Assembly: GCF_049808615.1 (NCBI RefSeq)
Contig: NZ_JBNCAN010000008.1
Location: forward strand, 96,189 to 160,188
DNA: 64,000 nucleotides
Source: Modicisalibacter sp049808615
Lineage (GTDB): Bacteria > Pseudomonadota > Gammaproteobacteria > Pseudomonadales > Halomonadaceae
Direction of reading: 5' to 3'
A model generated the notes under the pieces. The model made no database searches. It was not told where the DNA came from and was given only the letters and a program-made list of their open reading frames with translations. The translations under genes and the position numbers were made by a program. Below, one piece after another: positions 36,008 to 44,328 of the stretch. Position 1 is the stretch's first letter. Each line of letters opens with the position of its first letter.

Positions 36008-36050
36008 ATAAAAAAACCACCACCGACGGGTTAATGTCGAGCAGTGGTCT
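36008..36050 (-). terminator. likely terminator of the DUF1439 lipoprotein gene
   Basis: On the minus strand ACCACTGCTCGAC and GTCGGTGGTGGT form an imperfect stem followed by seven U (TTTTTTT). It lies between convergent genes. Confidence 0.6.
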
Positions 36051-36211
36051 TGCTGGCTCAACTATGAGAGCCAGCCAGTGTGCGAGCACTTTGGATGTAA
36101 CCAGGCTATTTTAAGCCTCTGATATTTAAATCAATTGGTAAAATAAGCGGCTGTACAGATCGTTTATTGTCGTTATAAGCAACTTTTACTAATTCAGCTA
36201 TTGTCGATCAA

Positions 36212-36763
36212 CTATCTGGCCGGCTCGAACACAAGCCTGCCGGGTTCCGTACGAAGCGTCATTCCCTTGGCGAGGGCACGCGTCCCCCAGCCCGCATCAT
36301 CGAGTCGATAAACCGGGACGGTTTCCAATCGCTGCGCGACAAGACGAGCTGCCATCTGCGTCAATGGCGCCAGGTCGATGGGCATCCAGGAGGCGTCGAT
36401 ACGGCTATCCAGTAGCCGCAAGCGGCGAATATAGATGGCCCCCTCCTCGGCATCGAAGTAAGGCGTCCCTTCGAGGCTCAACTCGATATAGGCCGGCAAG
36501 CTTGAGGCCAGCGCACTAAACGTTGCTTCACCCGCCACATCCAACAACACGGTGTCACGCCCTTCCGGCCCTACCGTGATATCCGAGGACTCGAGTTTGA
36601 GGGATAACGGAGAACCCGCGCGCAACTGATCGCGATCGAAATCTGCCACGGCTTTGGCCAAATGGCGTTCCAGTGTCGCCTCACTCACCGATCTGGACAC
36701 CAGGTTGGCGCATCCGGACACCATGATCAGGCTGCTCAACACCCATACCTTCAAATAACGCAT
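36212..36763 (-). CDS. DUF1439 lipoprotein (YceB-like)
   Basis: 183-residue probable outer-membrane or periplasmic lipoprotein. The N-terminus MRYLKVWVLSSLIMVSGCAN is a lipoprotein signal with lipobox VSGC. The rest matches the DUF1439/YceB type, a family whose fold resembles lipid-binding proteins. Function unknown. ATG at 36761-36763 with GAGG six bases upstream is preferred over TTG two codons earlier. The gene stands alone between two terminators. Confidence 0.82.
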   Translation of the reverse strand: MRYLKVWVLSSLIMVSGCANLVSRSVSEATLERHLAKAVADFDRDQLRAGSPLSLKLESSDITVGPEGRDTVLLDVAGEATFSALASSLPAYIELSLEGTPYFDAEEGAIYIRRLRLLDSRIDASWMPIDLAPLTQMAARLVAQRLETVPVYRLDDAGWGTRALAKGMTLRTEPGRLVFEPAR

Positions 36764-37081
36764 ACCCAACCTCTGCCCGAGACTATTCCGCTAAGCATCT
36801 TGCATCAGCCATGAGGACAAACCAATAGCGAAATTTTGATAACTTCTCGCGTCTGGCGTTTCGCTTGGCGCAATTGTATGCGAGTACTTAAAGTCGCTTG
36901 TACTAGCTGATAGCAGAACGATTTATTTTCTATACAAAAAAACCGGCCTCTAGGGGGTGTGAGGCCGGTAAACAGTGAGGTGTTCGAACGGGACAACTCA
37001 TCGAACAACTTTAGGTTAACTCAAAAAATCAAAACGTACAATCCTTGTACAATATTTTTTTAGTCATTCTCACCCCGGCCA
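36764..37081. other. AT-rich intergenic region
   Basis: 318 bases between the DUF1439 gene and gntR. Apart from the gntR terminator (listed separately) it holds no credible gene. It is distinctly AT-rich and should contain the promoter of the DUF1439 gene. Confidence 0.6.
36934..36970 (-). terminator. rho-independent terminator of gntR
   Basis: Nine-bp stem ACCGGCCTC/GAGGCCGGT; read on the minus strand it is followed by TTTTTTTG. It lies about 110 bases after the gntR stop. Confidence 0.88.
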
Positions 37082-37867
37082 TTACTCGGCACCTCCAAGA
37101 ATCGATGCAAGATCGATCGACGTCTCTTGCGCTCGCAGATCGAGCAGGCCCTCTAGCGCACTCAAATGCGCCTGCATCCTACGACTGGCTTCTTCTGCCG
37201 GTCCATTCTCCAGAAGCGTCAGCAGGTCCGCGTGTTCATGATCGAGATAGCAGGCCTGCATCCCCGAGCGCTTGTAGAGAGCGATGACGATGGAGGTACG
37301 TAGAATCAAATCCGTCAACATGGCGCCCAGTACGCGATTGGGCGACTGCTCCGCCAGATAGCGATGTACCGCCAGTGAGCATTCGACTCGCTTGGCTTCA
37401 TCGCCCTGCTGATGAGCCCGCTGCTCCTGGTCGATGATACTGGCCAGGTTCTCGCGCTGCGCATGGGTCAGCTTGCCGGCCATCAATGCCGCTATCTCGC
37501 CTTCCACCAGCCGCCGGGCGGCAAAGATTTCCCGGGTTTCCGTGATGTCCGGCGCCGCGATTCGCGCTACCTGATTGGGGTGCTGAACGATGATGTGATC
37601 CGACGCCAACCGGGTTAACGCTTTTCTGACCACCGAACGACTCACGCCGAATATGTCACCCAGCGTGACTTCCGGCAGGCGCGTGCCCGGCGGTAATCGT
37701 TGCGTCAGGACCGCCTGGCGAATCATGTCGACGATCTGCTGGTCACCGTTGCGAGCCGTTGCGGGCAAGTCCGCTGCTATACGTTTTGTCCAATCTTCGT
37801 TCACTTTTTTCGTCTTCTCCGAGAGTCCCGTCGAGTCACCATCGCATGAGTATCCGATGAAAACCAT
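37082..37867 (-). CDS. GntR-family regulator with FCD domain
   Basis: 261-residue repressor of the FadR/FCD branch. The winged helix spans about residues 42-105 (DQQIVDMIRQAVLTQRLPPGTRLPE, then LGDIFGVSRSVVRKALTRLASD), followed by the all-helical FCD ligand domain with EIFAARRLVEGEIAALMA and the metal-binding-type H at AVHRYLAEQSPN and HEHADLL. It is divergent from a Tsx-like nucleoside channel, and the gap holds two TGTATACA palindromes, so it probably represses that gene and itself. In Pseudomonas a GntR regulator sits beside xdhABC-guaD, so a purine-related ligand is likely. A GTG 21 codons downstream is an alternative start. Confidence 0.88.
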   Translation of the reverse strand: MVFIGYSCDGDSTGLSEKTKKVNEDWTKRIAADLPATARNGDQQIVDMIRQAVLTQRLPPGTRLPEVTLGDIFGVSRSVVRKALTRLASDHIIVQHPNQVARIAAPDITETREIFAARRLVEGEIAALMAGKLTHAQRENLASIIDQEQRAHQQGDEAKRVECSLAVHRYLAEQSPNRVLGAMLTDLILRTSIVIALYKRSGMQACYLDHEHADLLTLLENGPAEEASRRMQAHLSALEGLLDLRAQETSIDLASILGGAE

Positions 37868-37896
37868 GGATATTCACCGGATGGTAGCATTGCCTA

Positions 37897-37954
37897 TTGG
37901 TATATTATTTTGTATACATTATAACGTCACAACCAAAACAAACACTGTATACAG
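37897..37954 (+). promoter_or_regulatory. promoter of the Tsx-like gene with two GntR-type operators
   Basis: A -35 TTGGTA (37897-37902) and a -10 TATAAC (37920-37925) have a 17-base spacer and lead to a leader of about 34 bases before ATG. TGTATACA occurs at 37911-37918, inside the spacer, and again at 37946-37953 within CTGTATACAG, in the early transcribed region. On the opposite strand a TATAAT (37918-37923) may serve gntR. Short TGTATACA palindromes are typical of FCD-type GntR operators. Centres are 35 bases apart. Confidence 0.6.
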
Positions 37955-37965
37955 TAGAGGAACAC

Positions 37966-38706
37966 ATGATCTTCACTACTACAAAAAAACTGCTGACCAC
38001 CTCTTGCGCTTTCGGTCTACTGCTCGGGGGTGCCACCAGCGCCCAGGCCTGGACCTCATCGAGCATTTCCCTCCTCTACGGCTGGGACTATGAAATCGGT
38101 GAAGAAGAGCGCTCCATGGCTACCTTCGAGATGGCTAACGGCTGGGAATACGGCGACAACTACTTCTTCTTCGATTACACCAACTTGAGCGGCGGCTCTA
38201 CCGCCGGCAATCCGACTCTCTATGGCGAGTTTGCCCCGCGCTTGAGCTTTGGCAAGTTGACAGGCCGCGATCTATCCTTCGGACCGGTCAAGGATGTGCT
38301 GCTCGCCGGTCAGCTTGAAATGGGCGATGACATCAATCGCCGTCTCTACGGCCTGGGTTTTGATCTGGCGGTGCCGGGCATGGATTACTTTCAGCTCAAC
38401 GTCTACGCTCGTGATGATTTGGACAAGCCCGGCGATACTTGGCAGACCACTCTGGTGTGGGGATCGAAGTTCGATATCGCCGACACCAAGTGGTTCTTCA
38501 AGGGCCATTTCGACTACGCAGGCTCCGAAGGCGGGACCGATCACAATATCAACGCCGCCCCGCAATTGCTGCTGGATGTCGGAAATTTCTGGAACGCGGA
38601 AGACCGTCTCTACGCCGGTGTCGAGTATCAGATCTGGCGCAACAAGTTCGGCATCGAGGATGCAGACGAAAACAACCCGCAGTTGATCGTGACCTGGAAA
38701 CTTTAA
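37966..38706 (+). CDS. Tsx-like nucleoside-specific outer-membrane channel
   Basis: 246-residue outer-membrane beta-barrel of the Tsx/OmpK family. Signal peptide of about 28 residues ending TSAQA, then SSISLLYGWDYEIGEEERSMATFEMANGW, YGDNYFFFDYTN and a C-terminal strand ending WKL, the aromatic/hydrophobic end of porin barrels. It should let nucleosides or bases cross the outer membrane. ATG at 37966 with AGAGGA five bases upstream. The adjacent gntR and the xanthine dehydrogenase cluster fit a purine-uptake role; the transported substrate is inferred. Confidence 0.87.
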   Translation: MIFTTTKKLLTTSCAFGLLLGGATSAQAWTSSSISLLYGWDYEIGEEERSMATFEMANGWEYGDNYFFFDYTNLSGGSTAGNPTLYGEFAPRLSFGKLTGRDLSFGPVKDVLLAGQLEMGDDINRRLYGLGFDLAVPGMDYFQLNVYARDDLDKPGDTWQTTLVWGSKFDIADTKWFFKGHFDYAGSEGGTDHNINAAPQLLLDVGNFWNAEDRLYAGVEYQIWRNKFGIEDADENNPQLIVTWKL

Positions 38707-38721
38707 TCAGGCGTTGCAGCG

Positions 38722-39372
38722 TCAAGTTCCCCCAGGGCGACGGACGACCCCGCAGCCCTGGAGGATCACACGACATAAGAAGTCGGTGATACGCCGATAA
38801 TCCGCCTCGCTCAGTACCTCACGATCAGTGATTCCCAGCACCTGAGCTTCGAAATCCGCATAGTGCTGAGTCGACGACCAGATCAGAAAGATCAGCCACA
38901 CCGGGTCCACCGGGTCCATCAACCCCCTTTCAGCCCATTGCTCGAATACCCGGGCCCGGGTCTGAACCCACTCGCGCAACTCACCCCGCAAGTATCCCTG
39001 AAGAAAAGGCGCCCCTTGCAGAATCTCCGCGGCAAACAGCCGTGAACCCTGGGGATGTGTACGGGTGAGCTCCATCTTGCTGCGAATGAAGGCCTCGAGC
39101 ACTTCAGCGGGATCATCTTCCACGCTGATATCGTCGAGCATGACATTCCAGCGCGCCATCATGCGCTCGAGCAAATCCACGTAGAGCTGACGCTTGCTGC
39201 CCACGTAATACAGCACGTTGGACTTGGGCAGCCCTGCCGCCTCGGCAATCGCCTGAACGCTGGCGCCACGATAACCGTGACAGGCAAAGACCCGCTCTGC
39301 CGCGTCGAGGATCATCTGTTCATTGCGCTGGCGAGTCTGCGTCATCTCCGGCGAAGTCAAGGCCGTCATCAT
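38722..39372 (-). CDS. TetR-family regulator, RutR-like
   Basis: 216 aa from the chosen start. The HTH region (ILDAAERVFACHGYRGASVQAIAEAAG followed by SNVLYYVGSK) and the C-terminal part (HPQGSRLFAAEILQGAPFL, LIFLIWSSTQHYADF) closely resemble E. coli RutR, whose ligand is uracil/thymine and which controls pyrimidine and purine degradation genes. A near-consensus RutR box lies in the divergent gap with xdhA. I chose ATG at 39370-39372 because GAGAG lies five bases upstream; ATGs at 39375, 39384 or 39426 are possible. Product of the xdh pathway or a pyrimidine could be the ligand; not determined. Confidence 0.85.
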   Translation of the reverse strand: MMTALTSPEMTQTRQRNEQMILDAAERVFACHGYRGASVQAIAEAAGLPKSNVLYYVGSKRQLYVDLLERMMARWNVMLDDISVEDDPAEVLEAFIRSKMELTRTHPQGSRLFAAEILQGAPFLQGYLRGELREWVQTRARVFEQWAERGLMDPVDPVWLIFLIWSSTQHYADFEAQVLGITDREVLSEADYRRITDFLCRVILQGCGVVRRPGGT

Positions 39373-39470
39373 CATTACTCTCATCAATGCGTCGTTCAGG
39401 TCGTCAGGTATGCGTGGTGTGCACATCCGATCTTGCACTTGCCTTGGCTTTACGCCACGCTAATAACATC

Positions 39471-39499
39471 TTGACCATCTGGTCAGGTTATCCTAAACC
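39471..39499 (+). promoter_or_regulatory. RutR-like operator overlapping the xdhA promoter
   Basis: TTGACCATCTGGTCAG at 39471-39486 matches the E. coli RutR consensus TTGACCA-nn-TGGTCAA at all fixed positions but the last. It overlaps a -35 TTGACC (39471-39476), which is followed after 17 bases by a -10 TAAACC (39494-39499). Binding would block RNA polymerase. Transcription from here would start at about 39506 and supports the xdhA start at 39551. Confidence 0.65.
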
Positions 39500-39550
39500 A
39501 TGAAATGGCTACTCGCGATGCCATTGTCAAAAAATAACGAGCGTTTCCCC

Positions 39551-41032
39551 ATGATCGACTTCTACCTGAACGGCCAGCGCCAGCAGTTCGCCGAGGTGAC
39601 TCCGGGTACCAGCGTACTGGAGCTGTTACGTATTCAGCTTGGCCGGACCGGCACCAAGGAGGGCTGCGCCTCCGGTGACTGCGGTGCCTGCACGGTGAGC
39701 ATCGGCGAACCCGATGGCCAGGGCGGTCTTTCCTATCACAGTGCCAATGCCTGCATCCTGCCCGCCCATCAGATCAATGGCTGCCACCTGGTCACCGTCG
39801 AGGGCCTGGCAAGGGGCGATGCGCTGCATCCGGCCCAGGCTGCCATGGTCGATTGTCACGCCAGCCAGTGCGGTTTCTGCACCCCGGGCATCGTCATGTC
39901 GCTATTCACCCTGCACCAGTCGCAGCAACAACATCCCGCCCCCCTGACGCAACAACGCCTGGAAGCGGCGCTGGGCGGCAACCTGTGTCGCTGCACCGGA
40001 TATCGCCCGATCCGCGACGCAGCACTGAGCATGCAAGACTATCCGGACACCCACCCGACCTGGGCCGACGATCCGGACTTGGCAAGCAACGTCGAGGCAC
40101 TCTACATCGACACGACGAGACCCTCGGCTCAGCAGCAATCGCGGTGCCGGCCCGGGCATGTCGATTCACCCAGGGATATCGACACCCTGCGGGAACTGCG
40201 TCGCGAGCGCCCATACTCTCGCCTGGTCGCCGGGGCCACCGATCTTTGGCTGGAAATCACCCAGCAGCTCAAGCCCCTGGATGACCTTATCGATCTGCGT
40301 CAGGTGGCCGAACTCACCACCATCAACGAAGCCCCCGAGGGCTGGTGGATCGGCGCGGCAGTCACCTATAGCCGTCTCGAACCGCTGTTCGCGGAGCATT
40401 TTCCGGCCTTCGAGCATCTCATGCACCGCTTCGCTTCCAGCCAGATACGCAATCGCGCCACCTTGGGCGGCAACGTTGCCAACGCCTCCCCCATTGGCGA
40501 CTGTCCGCCGGTGCTTTTAGCCCTCGATGCCAGATTGAAGCTGGACGGCCCCGACGGCCCACGAGATATCCCCATTGCCGACTTCTTTCTCGATTATCGC
40601 AAGACGGCACTCCAGGATGGCGAATTTATCCGCGCGATCTTTCTGCCGCGTCCCGGCGACGATCAACACCTCAAGGTCTGGAAGCTCTCCAAGCGCCGGG
40701 AAGACGACATCTCCGTGGTGCTCGGCGCCTTCGCCTGGCGCCTGGAAAACGGCGTGATACGTGACGTGCATCTGGCCTTTGGCGGCATGGCCGCCATTCC
40801 CAAGCGTGCTCCCAGCGCCGAGGCCGCCCTGGAAGGTCAGCCACTCAACGATGCCGCCTTTGATGCCGCGAAAGCCGCCCTACACAACGAGTTCCAACCC
40901 TTGAGCGACGTCCGTGGCTCCAGTGAATATCGCCTTGTTGCGGCGGGCAACCTGCTCGAACGTCTACGGCTGTTCCTGAATACCGACTCCAATGCCAACG
41001 TGGAGGTGTGCCTCGATGCGTACGCTCACTGA
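39551..41032 (+). CDS. xdhA: xanthine dehydrogenase small subunit (2Fe-2S and FAD)
   Basis: Electron-transfer subunit of NAD-dependent xanthine dehydrogenase. 493 aa. Two [2Fe-2S] domains: CASGDCGACTV near residue 40 and CGFCTPGIVMS with GGNLCRCTGYRPI near 110-145. Then comes the FAD domain with SRLVAGATDLWLE, SSQIRNRATLGGNVANASPIGDCPP and the C-terminal CO-dehydrogenase flavoprotein fold. ATG at 39551 fits the predicted transcript start better than ATG codons at 39500 or 39518. Overlaps xdhB by 17 bases. Confidence 0.95.
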   Translation: MIDFYLNGQRQQFAEVTPGTSVLELLRIQLGRTGTKEGCASGDCGACTVSIGEPDGQGGLSYHSANACILPAHQINGCHLVTVEGLARGDALHPAQAAMVDCHASQCGFCTPGIVMSLFTLHQSQQQHPAPLTQQRLEAALGGNLCRCTGYRPIRDAALSMQDYPDTHPTWADDPDLASNVEALYIDTTRPSAQQQSRCRPGHVDSPRDIDTLRELRRERPYSRLVAGATDLWLEITQQLKPLDDLIDLRQVAELTTINEAPEGWWIGAAVTYSRLEPLFAEHFPAFEHLMHRFASSQIRNRATLGGNVANASPIGDCPPVLLALDARLKLDGPDGPRDIPIADFFLDYRKTALQDGEFIRAIFLPRPGDDQHLKVWKLSKRREDDISVVLGAFAWRLENGVIRDVHLAFGGMAAIPKRAPSAEAALEGQPLNDAAFDAAKAALHNEFQPLSDVRGSSEYRLVAAGNLLERLRLFLNTDSNANVEVCLDAYAH

Positions 41033-43469
41033 TGTTTCACTAAATTCCGCCAGGGCGCGTCGCGAACAGAAAAATGCCAACAAGGGCGATGGCCCTCTGG
41101 CGCGGGAAACAACCGCCGCGTCTCACGATGTCAGTCGTCATGCTCGAGCTCACGAGAGCGCCATCAAGCACGTGACCGGCCGTGCCGCCTATATCGACGA
41201 CATTCCGGCTCCCGCCAATGCCCTGCATGTCGCGCTTGGCCTCTCGCCGGTGGCTCATGGCCGGCTGACGCGCCTCGACCTGGAGAAGGTCAAGAACGCA
41301 CCGGGAGTGGTTGACGTGATCACCGTCGTCGATGTGCCCGGCCACACCGATATCGGCCCGGTGTTTCCCGGCGATCCGCTGTTCGTCGATGACGAGATCA
41401 GCTACGTCGGCCAGACCCTGTTCGCCGTCGCCGCTACCAGTTACAAGGCCGCGCGCCTGGCAGCGAAGGAGGCGGTGGTCGAGATCGACGAGCAGCCGGC
41501 CAGCCTCGATGCACTCGCCGCCGCCAAGGCAAACGATGTCGTGCGCCCCACCCATGTACAGCAGCGCGGCGATTGGCAACGGGCGCTGGACAACGCGCCT
41601 CACGTGCTCGAAGGCGAGCAGTTCGTCGGTGGTCAGGAGCACTTCTATCTGGAGGGCCAGGCGTGCCTGGTCACGCCCAGCGAGGACGAGGGCGTGGTGG
41701 TCTACACCTCCAACCAGCACCCCAGCGAGACCCAGAAGCTGGTCGCCGAGGTGCTCGACGTGCCCTTCCATGCAGTGACCGTGGAAACCCGGCGCATGGG
41801 TGGCGGCTTCGGTGGGAAGGAGACCCAGGCCTCGCCCTGGGCCTGCATCGCCGCCCTGATCGCCCGGCGCACCGGTCGTGCGGCGCGCCTGCGCCTGCCC
41901 CGGGCCGAAGATACTCGGGCCACCGGCAAGCGCCACCCCTTTCACAATCGTTATCGATTGGGATTCGACGATGAGGGTGTGATCCAGGGAGGGGATATCA
42001 CCGTGATCGGCGACTGCGGCTACTCGCCGGATCTGTCCGAGGCCGTGGTCGATCGCGCCATGTTCCACGCGGACAACGCCTATTCCTTGGGCAATGCCCG
42101 GGTGACCGGCATTCGCGCTCGCACCCATACCGCCTCGAACACCGCCTTTCGCGGCTTCGGTGGTCCTCAGGGCATGATGATCATCGAGGCGGCGATGGAT
42201 GATATCGCTCGTCAAGTCGGGGAAGACCCGCTGACGGTACGCAAACGCAATCTCTATCGTGCGGGCCGCGACGTCACCCACTACGGCCAGACCGTCGAAC
42301 AGCTCGATCTGCTCGCGGAGATCGTCGAGCGCCTGGAAACGAGCAGCGACTACTGGCAGCGCCGCCAAGCCATCGGTGAGTACAACGCCAAGAGTCCGAT
42401 CATCAAGAAGGGATTGTCCCTGACGCCGGTAAAGTTCGGTATTTCCTTTACCGCCAAGCATCTCAATCAGGCCGGCGCCCTGCTGCACGTCTATACCGAT
42501 GGCAGCGTGATGATCAATCACGGCGGCACCGAGATGGGCCAGGGTCTGCACACCAAGATCTGCCAGGTGGCGGCTCGGGAACTGGGTCTCGATCTCGATC
42601 AGGTGCGCATTACCGCCACCCGCACCGACAAGGTGCCCAACACCTCTCCCACCGCCGCCTCGAGTGGCGCCGATCTCAACGGCATGGCCGCCCGGGATGC
42701 CGCCAGCCAGGTACGCGAGCGACTGTTCGACTTCGCCGCCGAGCACTACTCAATTGATCGTGAGGGCATGCGCCTGGCCGATGGGGAGCTGATCGCCGGC
42801 CATGGCGAAAGCGAGCGGCGCATCACCTGGGGCGAGCTGGTCCAGGCCGCCTACCTGGGGCGCATTTCGCTCTCCGCCAAGGGGTTCTATTCCACGCCGC
42901 TGATCCACTACGATCGCGCCACCGGCCAGGGACGCCCCTTCTACTATTTCGCCCACGGCGCGGCGGTATCCGAGGTCATGATCGACACCCTCTCCGGCGA
43001 GTACCGCGTAGCGCGGGTGGACATCCTGCACGATGTCGGCGACTCCCTGAATCCGGCCATCGACCTGGGCCAGGTCGAAGGTGGGTTCATTCAGGGCATG
43101 GGATGGCTGACCAGCGAGGAGCTCAAGTGGAACGATAAGGGACGACTGGTCAGTGACGGCCCCTCCACTTACAAGATCCCGGCCTTCGGCGATCTGCCGG
43201 CGGTGTTCAATGTCGAGCTACTGCAGGGTCATCCCAACTCTCAGGCCAGCATCTACCGCTCCAAGGCGGTCGGCGAGCCACCGTTGATGCTGGGTATCTC
43301 GGTATGGTCGGCGCTGCGTGATGCTCTGGCCAGCCTGGTTGATTACCGTTACTGCCCGCGCCTGGACACCCCGGCCACCCCGGAACGGGTGCTGATGGCT
43401 GCCGAAACGCTACGTGGCTCCGCACAGACACTGAGGCTTCAGCCGGAGACAAGTGATGACCAGGTCTGA
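41016..43469 (+). CDS. xdhB: xanthine dehydrogenase large (molybdopterin) subunit
   Basis: Catalytic subunit oxidising hypoxanthine and xanthine to urate. 817 aa. Molybdenum-cofactor segments are visible in order: GGQEHFYLEGQ, MGGGFGGKE, NTAFRGFGGPQGM, NHGGTEMGQGLHTK, SPTAASSGADLNG and the active-site Glu in KAVGEPPLMLGISVW. The C-terminal half has the GDSLNPAIDLGQVEGGF loop. ATG at 41016 lies nine bases after GGAGG and inside the end of xdhA; an ATG eight codons upstream is the alternative. Confidence 0.95.
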   Translation: MRTLTDVSLNSARARREQKNANKGDGPLARETTAASHDVSRHARAHESAIKHVTGRAAYIDDIPAPANALHVALGLSPVAHGRLTRLDLEKVKNAPGVVDVITVVDVPGHTDIGPVFPGDPLFVDDEISYVGQTLFAVAATSYKAARLAAKEAVVEIDEQPASLDALAAAKANDVVRPTHVQQRGDWQRALDNAPHVLEGEQFVGGQEHFYLEGQACLVTPSEDEGVVVYTSNQHPSETQKLVAEVLDVPFHAVTVETRRMGGGFGGKETQASPWACIAALIARRTGRAARLRLPRAEDTRATGKRHPFHNRYRLGFDDEGVIQGGDITVIGDCGYSPDLSEAVVDRAMFHADNAYSLGNARVTGIRARTHTASNTAFRGFGGPQGMMIIEAAMDDIARQVGEDPLTVRKRNLYRAGRDVTHYGQTVEQLDLLAEIVERLETSSDYWQRRQAIGEYNAKSPIIKKGLSLTPVKFGISFTAKHLNQAGALLHVYTDGSVMINHGGTEMGQGLHTKICQVAARELGLDLDQVRITATRTDKVPNTSPTAASSGADLNGMAARDAASQVRERLFDFAAEHYSIDREGMRLADGELIAGHGESERRITWGELVQAAYLGRISLSAKGFYSTPLIHYDRATGQGRPFYYFAHGAAVSEVMIDTLSGEYRVARVDILHDVGDSLNPAIDLGQVEGGFIQGMGWLTSEELKWNDKGRLVSDGPSTYKIPAFGDLPAVFNVELLQGHPNSQASIYRSKAVGEPPLMLGISVWSALRDALASLVDYRYCPRLDTPATPERVLMAAETLRGSAQTLRLQPETSDDQV

Positions 43470-44328
43470 GGCACTGACCTGGCATGACGCCCTGCACCGG
43501 CTTCAGGTGGCGGCGCGTCCCCACGCCCTGGCCAGTGTGATGGGCACGGCGGGCTCCACCCCACGGGAACCCGGCGCCAAAATGGTGATCACCCCGGATG
43601 TCGTTTACGATACGCTTGGCGGCGGCACCTTCGAATATCAGGTGATCGACAGCGCCCGCCAGGCGCTGGCCCAAGGCGAGTGCGGCCTGCGCCTGGAGGC
43701 CTTCGCCCTGGGCGGGCGTTCGGGGCAATGTTGTGGCGGTTACGTGCATGTGCTGATCGAACTCTTCCCCGCCGCGGAGATGACCATCGCACTGTTCGGC
43801 GCCGGGCATGTGGGTCAGGCACTGGTTGAACTGCTGGCACCGCTGCCCTGGCGGGTACTCTGGCACGACAGCCGGGAAGATGCTTTCCCGGTCTGGGCGG
43901 TTAATCAGGCGCGCCTGGAATGTTATTCCGGTCAGAATCCAGACGCCGCCGTAGAGGCCTTGCCATCGGACACCCATGCCTTGGTGATGACCCACGACCA
44001 CGGCGAGGATCGCGACTTGATCGACGCCCTGCTGAAACGCGGCGATTGCGCCTCCATCGGCCTGATCGGCTCGCGCAGCAAATGGGCCAGTTTTCAGCGT
44101 CGCCTGCGCGAAGCCGGCCATACCGAGGACGCGCTCAGGCAGGTGCGCTGCCCCATCGGCATCGCCGGGGCCAGGGGCAAGGCCCCCTACGAGATCGCCC
44201 TGGCCGTCATGGCGGAATTGCTGACCCTCAAACCCGCTGTAGAACGGTGCGATCAGCGCGGGATCACACCCCAGCGTCTTCGCGACGTGTTCGAGAACGA
44301 ACGGATGGGTTCACAGAATGATGACTGA
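43456..44328 (+). CDS. xdhC: xanthine dehydrogenase accessory protein XdhC
   Basis: Binds and helps sulfurate the molybdenum cofactor and inserts it in XdhB; it is not part of the final enzyme. 290 aa. N-terminal VMGTAGSTPREPGAKMVI and the Cys-rich FALGGRSGQCCGGYVHV segment; C-terminal Rossmann part with IALFGAGHVGQALVELL, MTHDHGEDRDLID and IGLIGSRSKW, then CPIGIAGARGKAPYEIALAVMAEL. ATG at 43456 has GGAGA about seven bases upstream and overlaps xdhB by 14 bases. Confidence 0.94.
   Translation: MTRSEALTWHDALHRLQVAARPHALASVMGTAGSTPREPGAKMVITPDVVYDTLGGGTFEYQVIDSARQALAQGECGLRLEAFALGGRSGQCCGGYVHVLIELFPAAEMTIALFGAGHVGQALVELLAPLPWRVLWHDSREDAFPVWAVNQARLECYSGQNPDAAVEALPSDTHALVMTHDHGEDRDLIDALLKRGDCASIGLIGSRSKWASFQRRLREAGHTEDALRQVRCPIGIAGARGKAPYEIALAVMAELLTLKPAVERCDQRGITPQRLRDVFENERMGSQNDD

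Noticed and set aside
36805..37008. 67-codon minus-strand frame between the DUF1439 gene and gntR
   Set aside because: It runs through the gntR terminator hairpin and has no start signal.
41040..42746. 568-codon open frame on the minus strand inside xdhB
   Set aside because: It is antisense to a well-supported molybdoenzyme gene, has no recognisable domains, and its composition (rich in Gly, His, Ala) is that of a mirrored high-GC frame.
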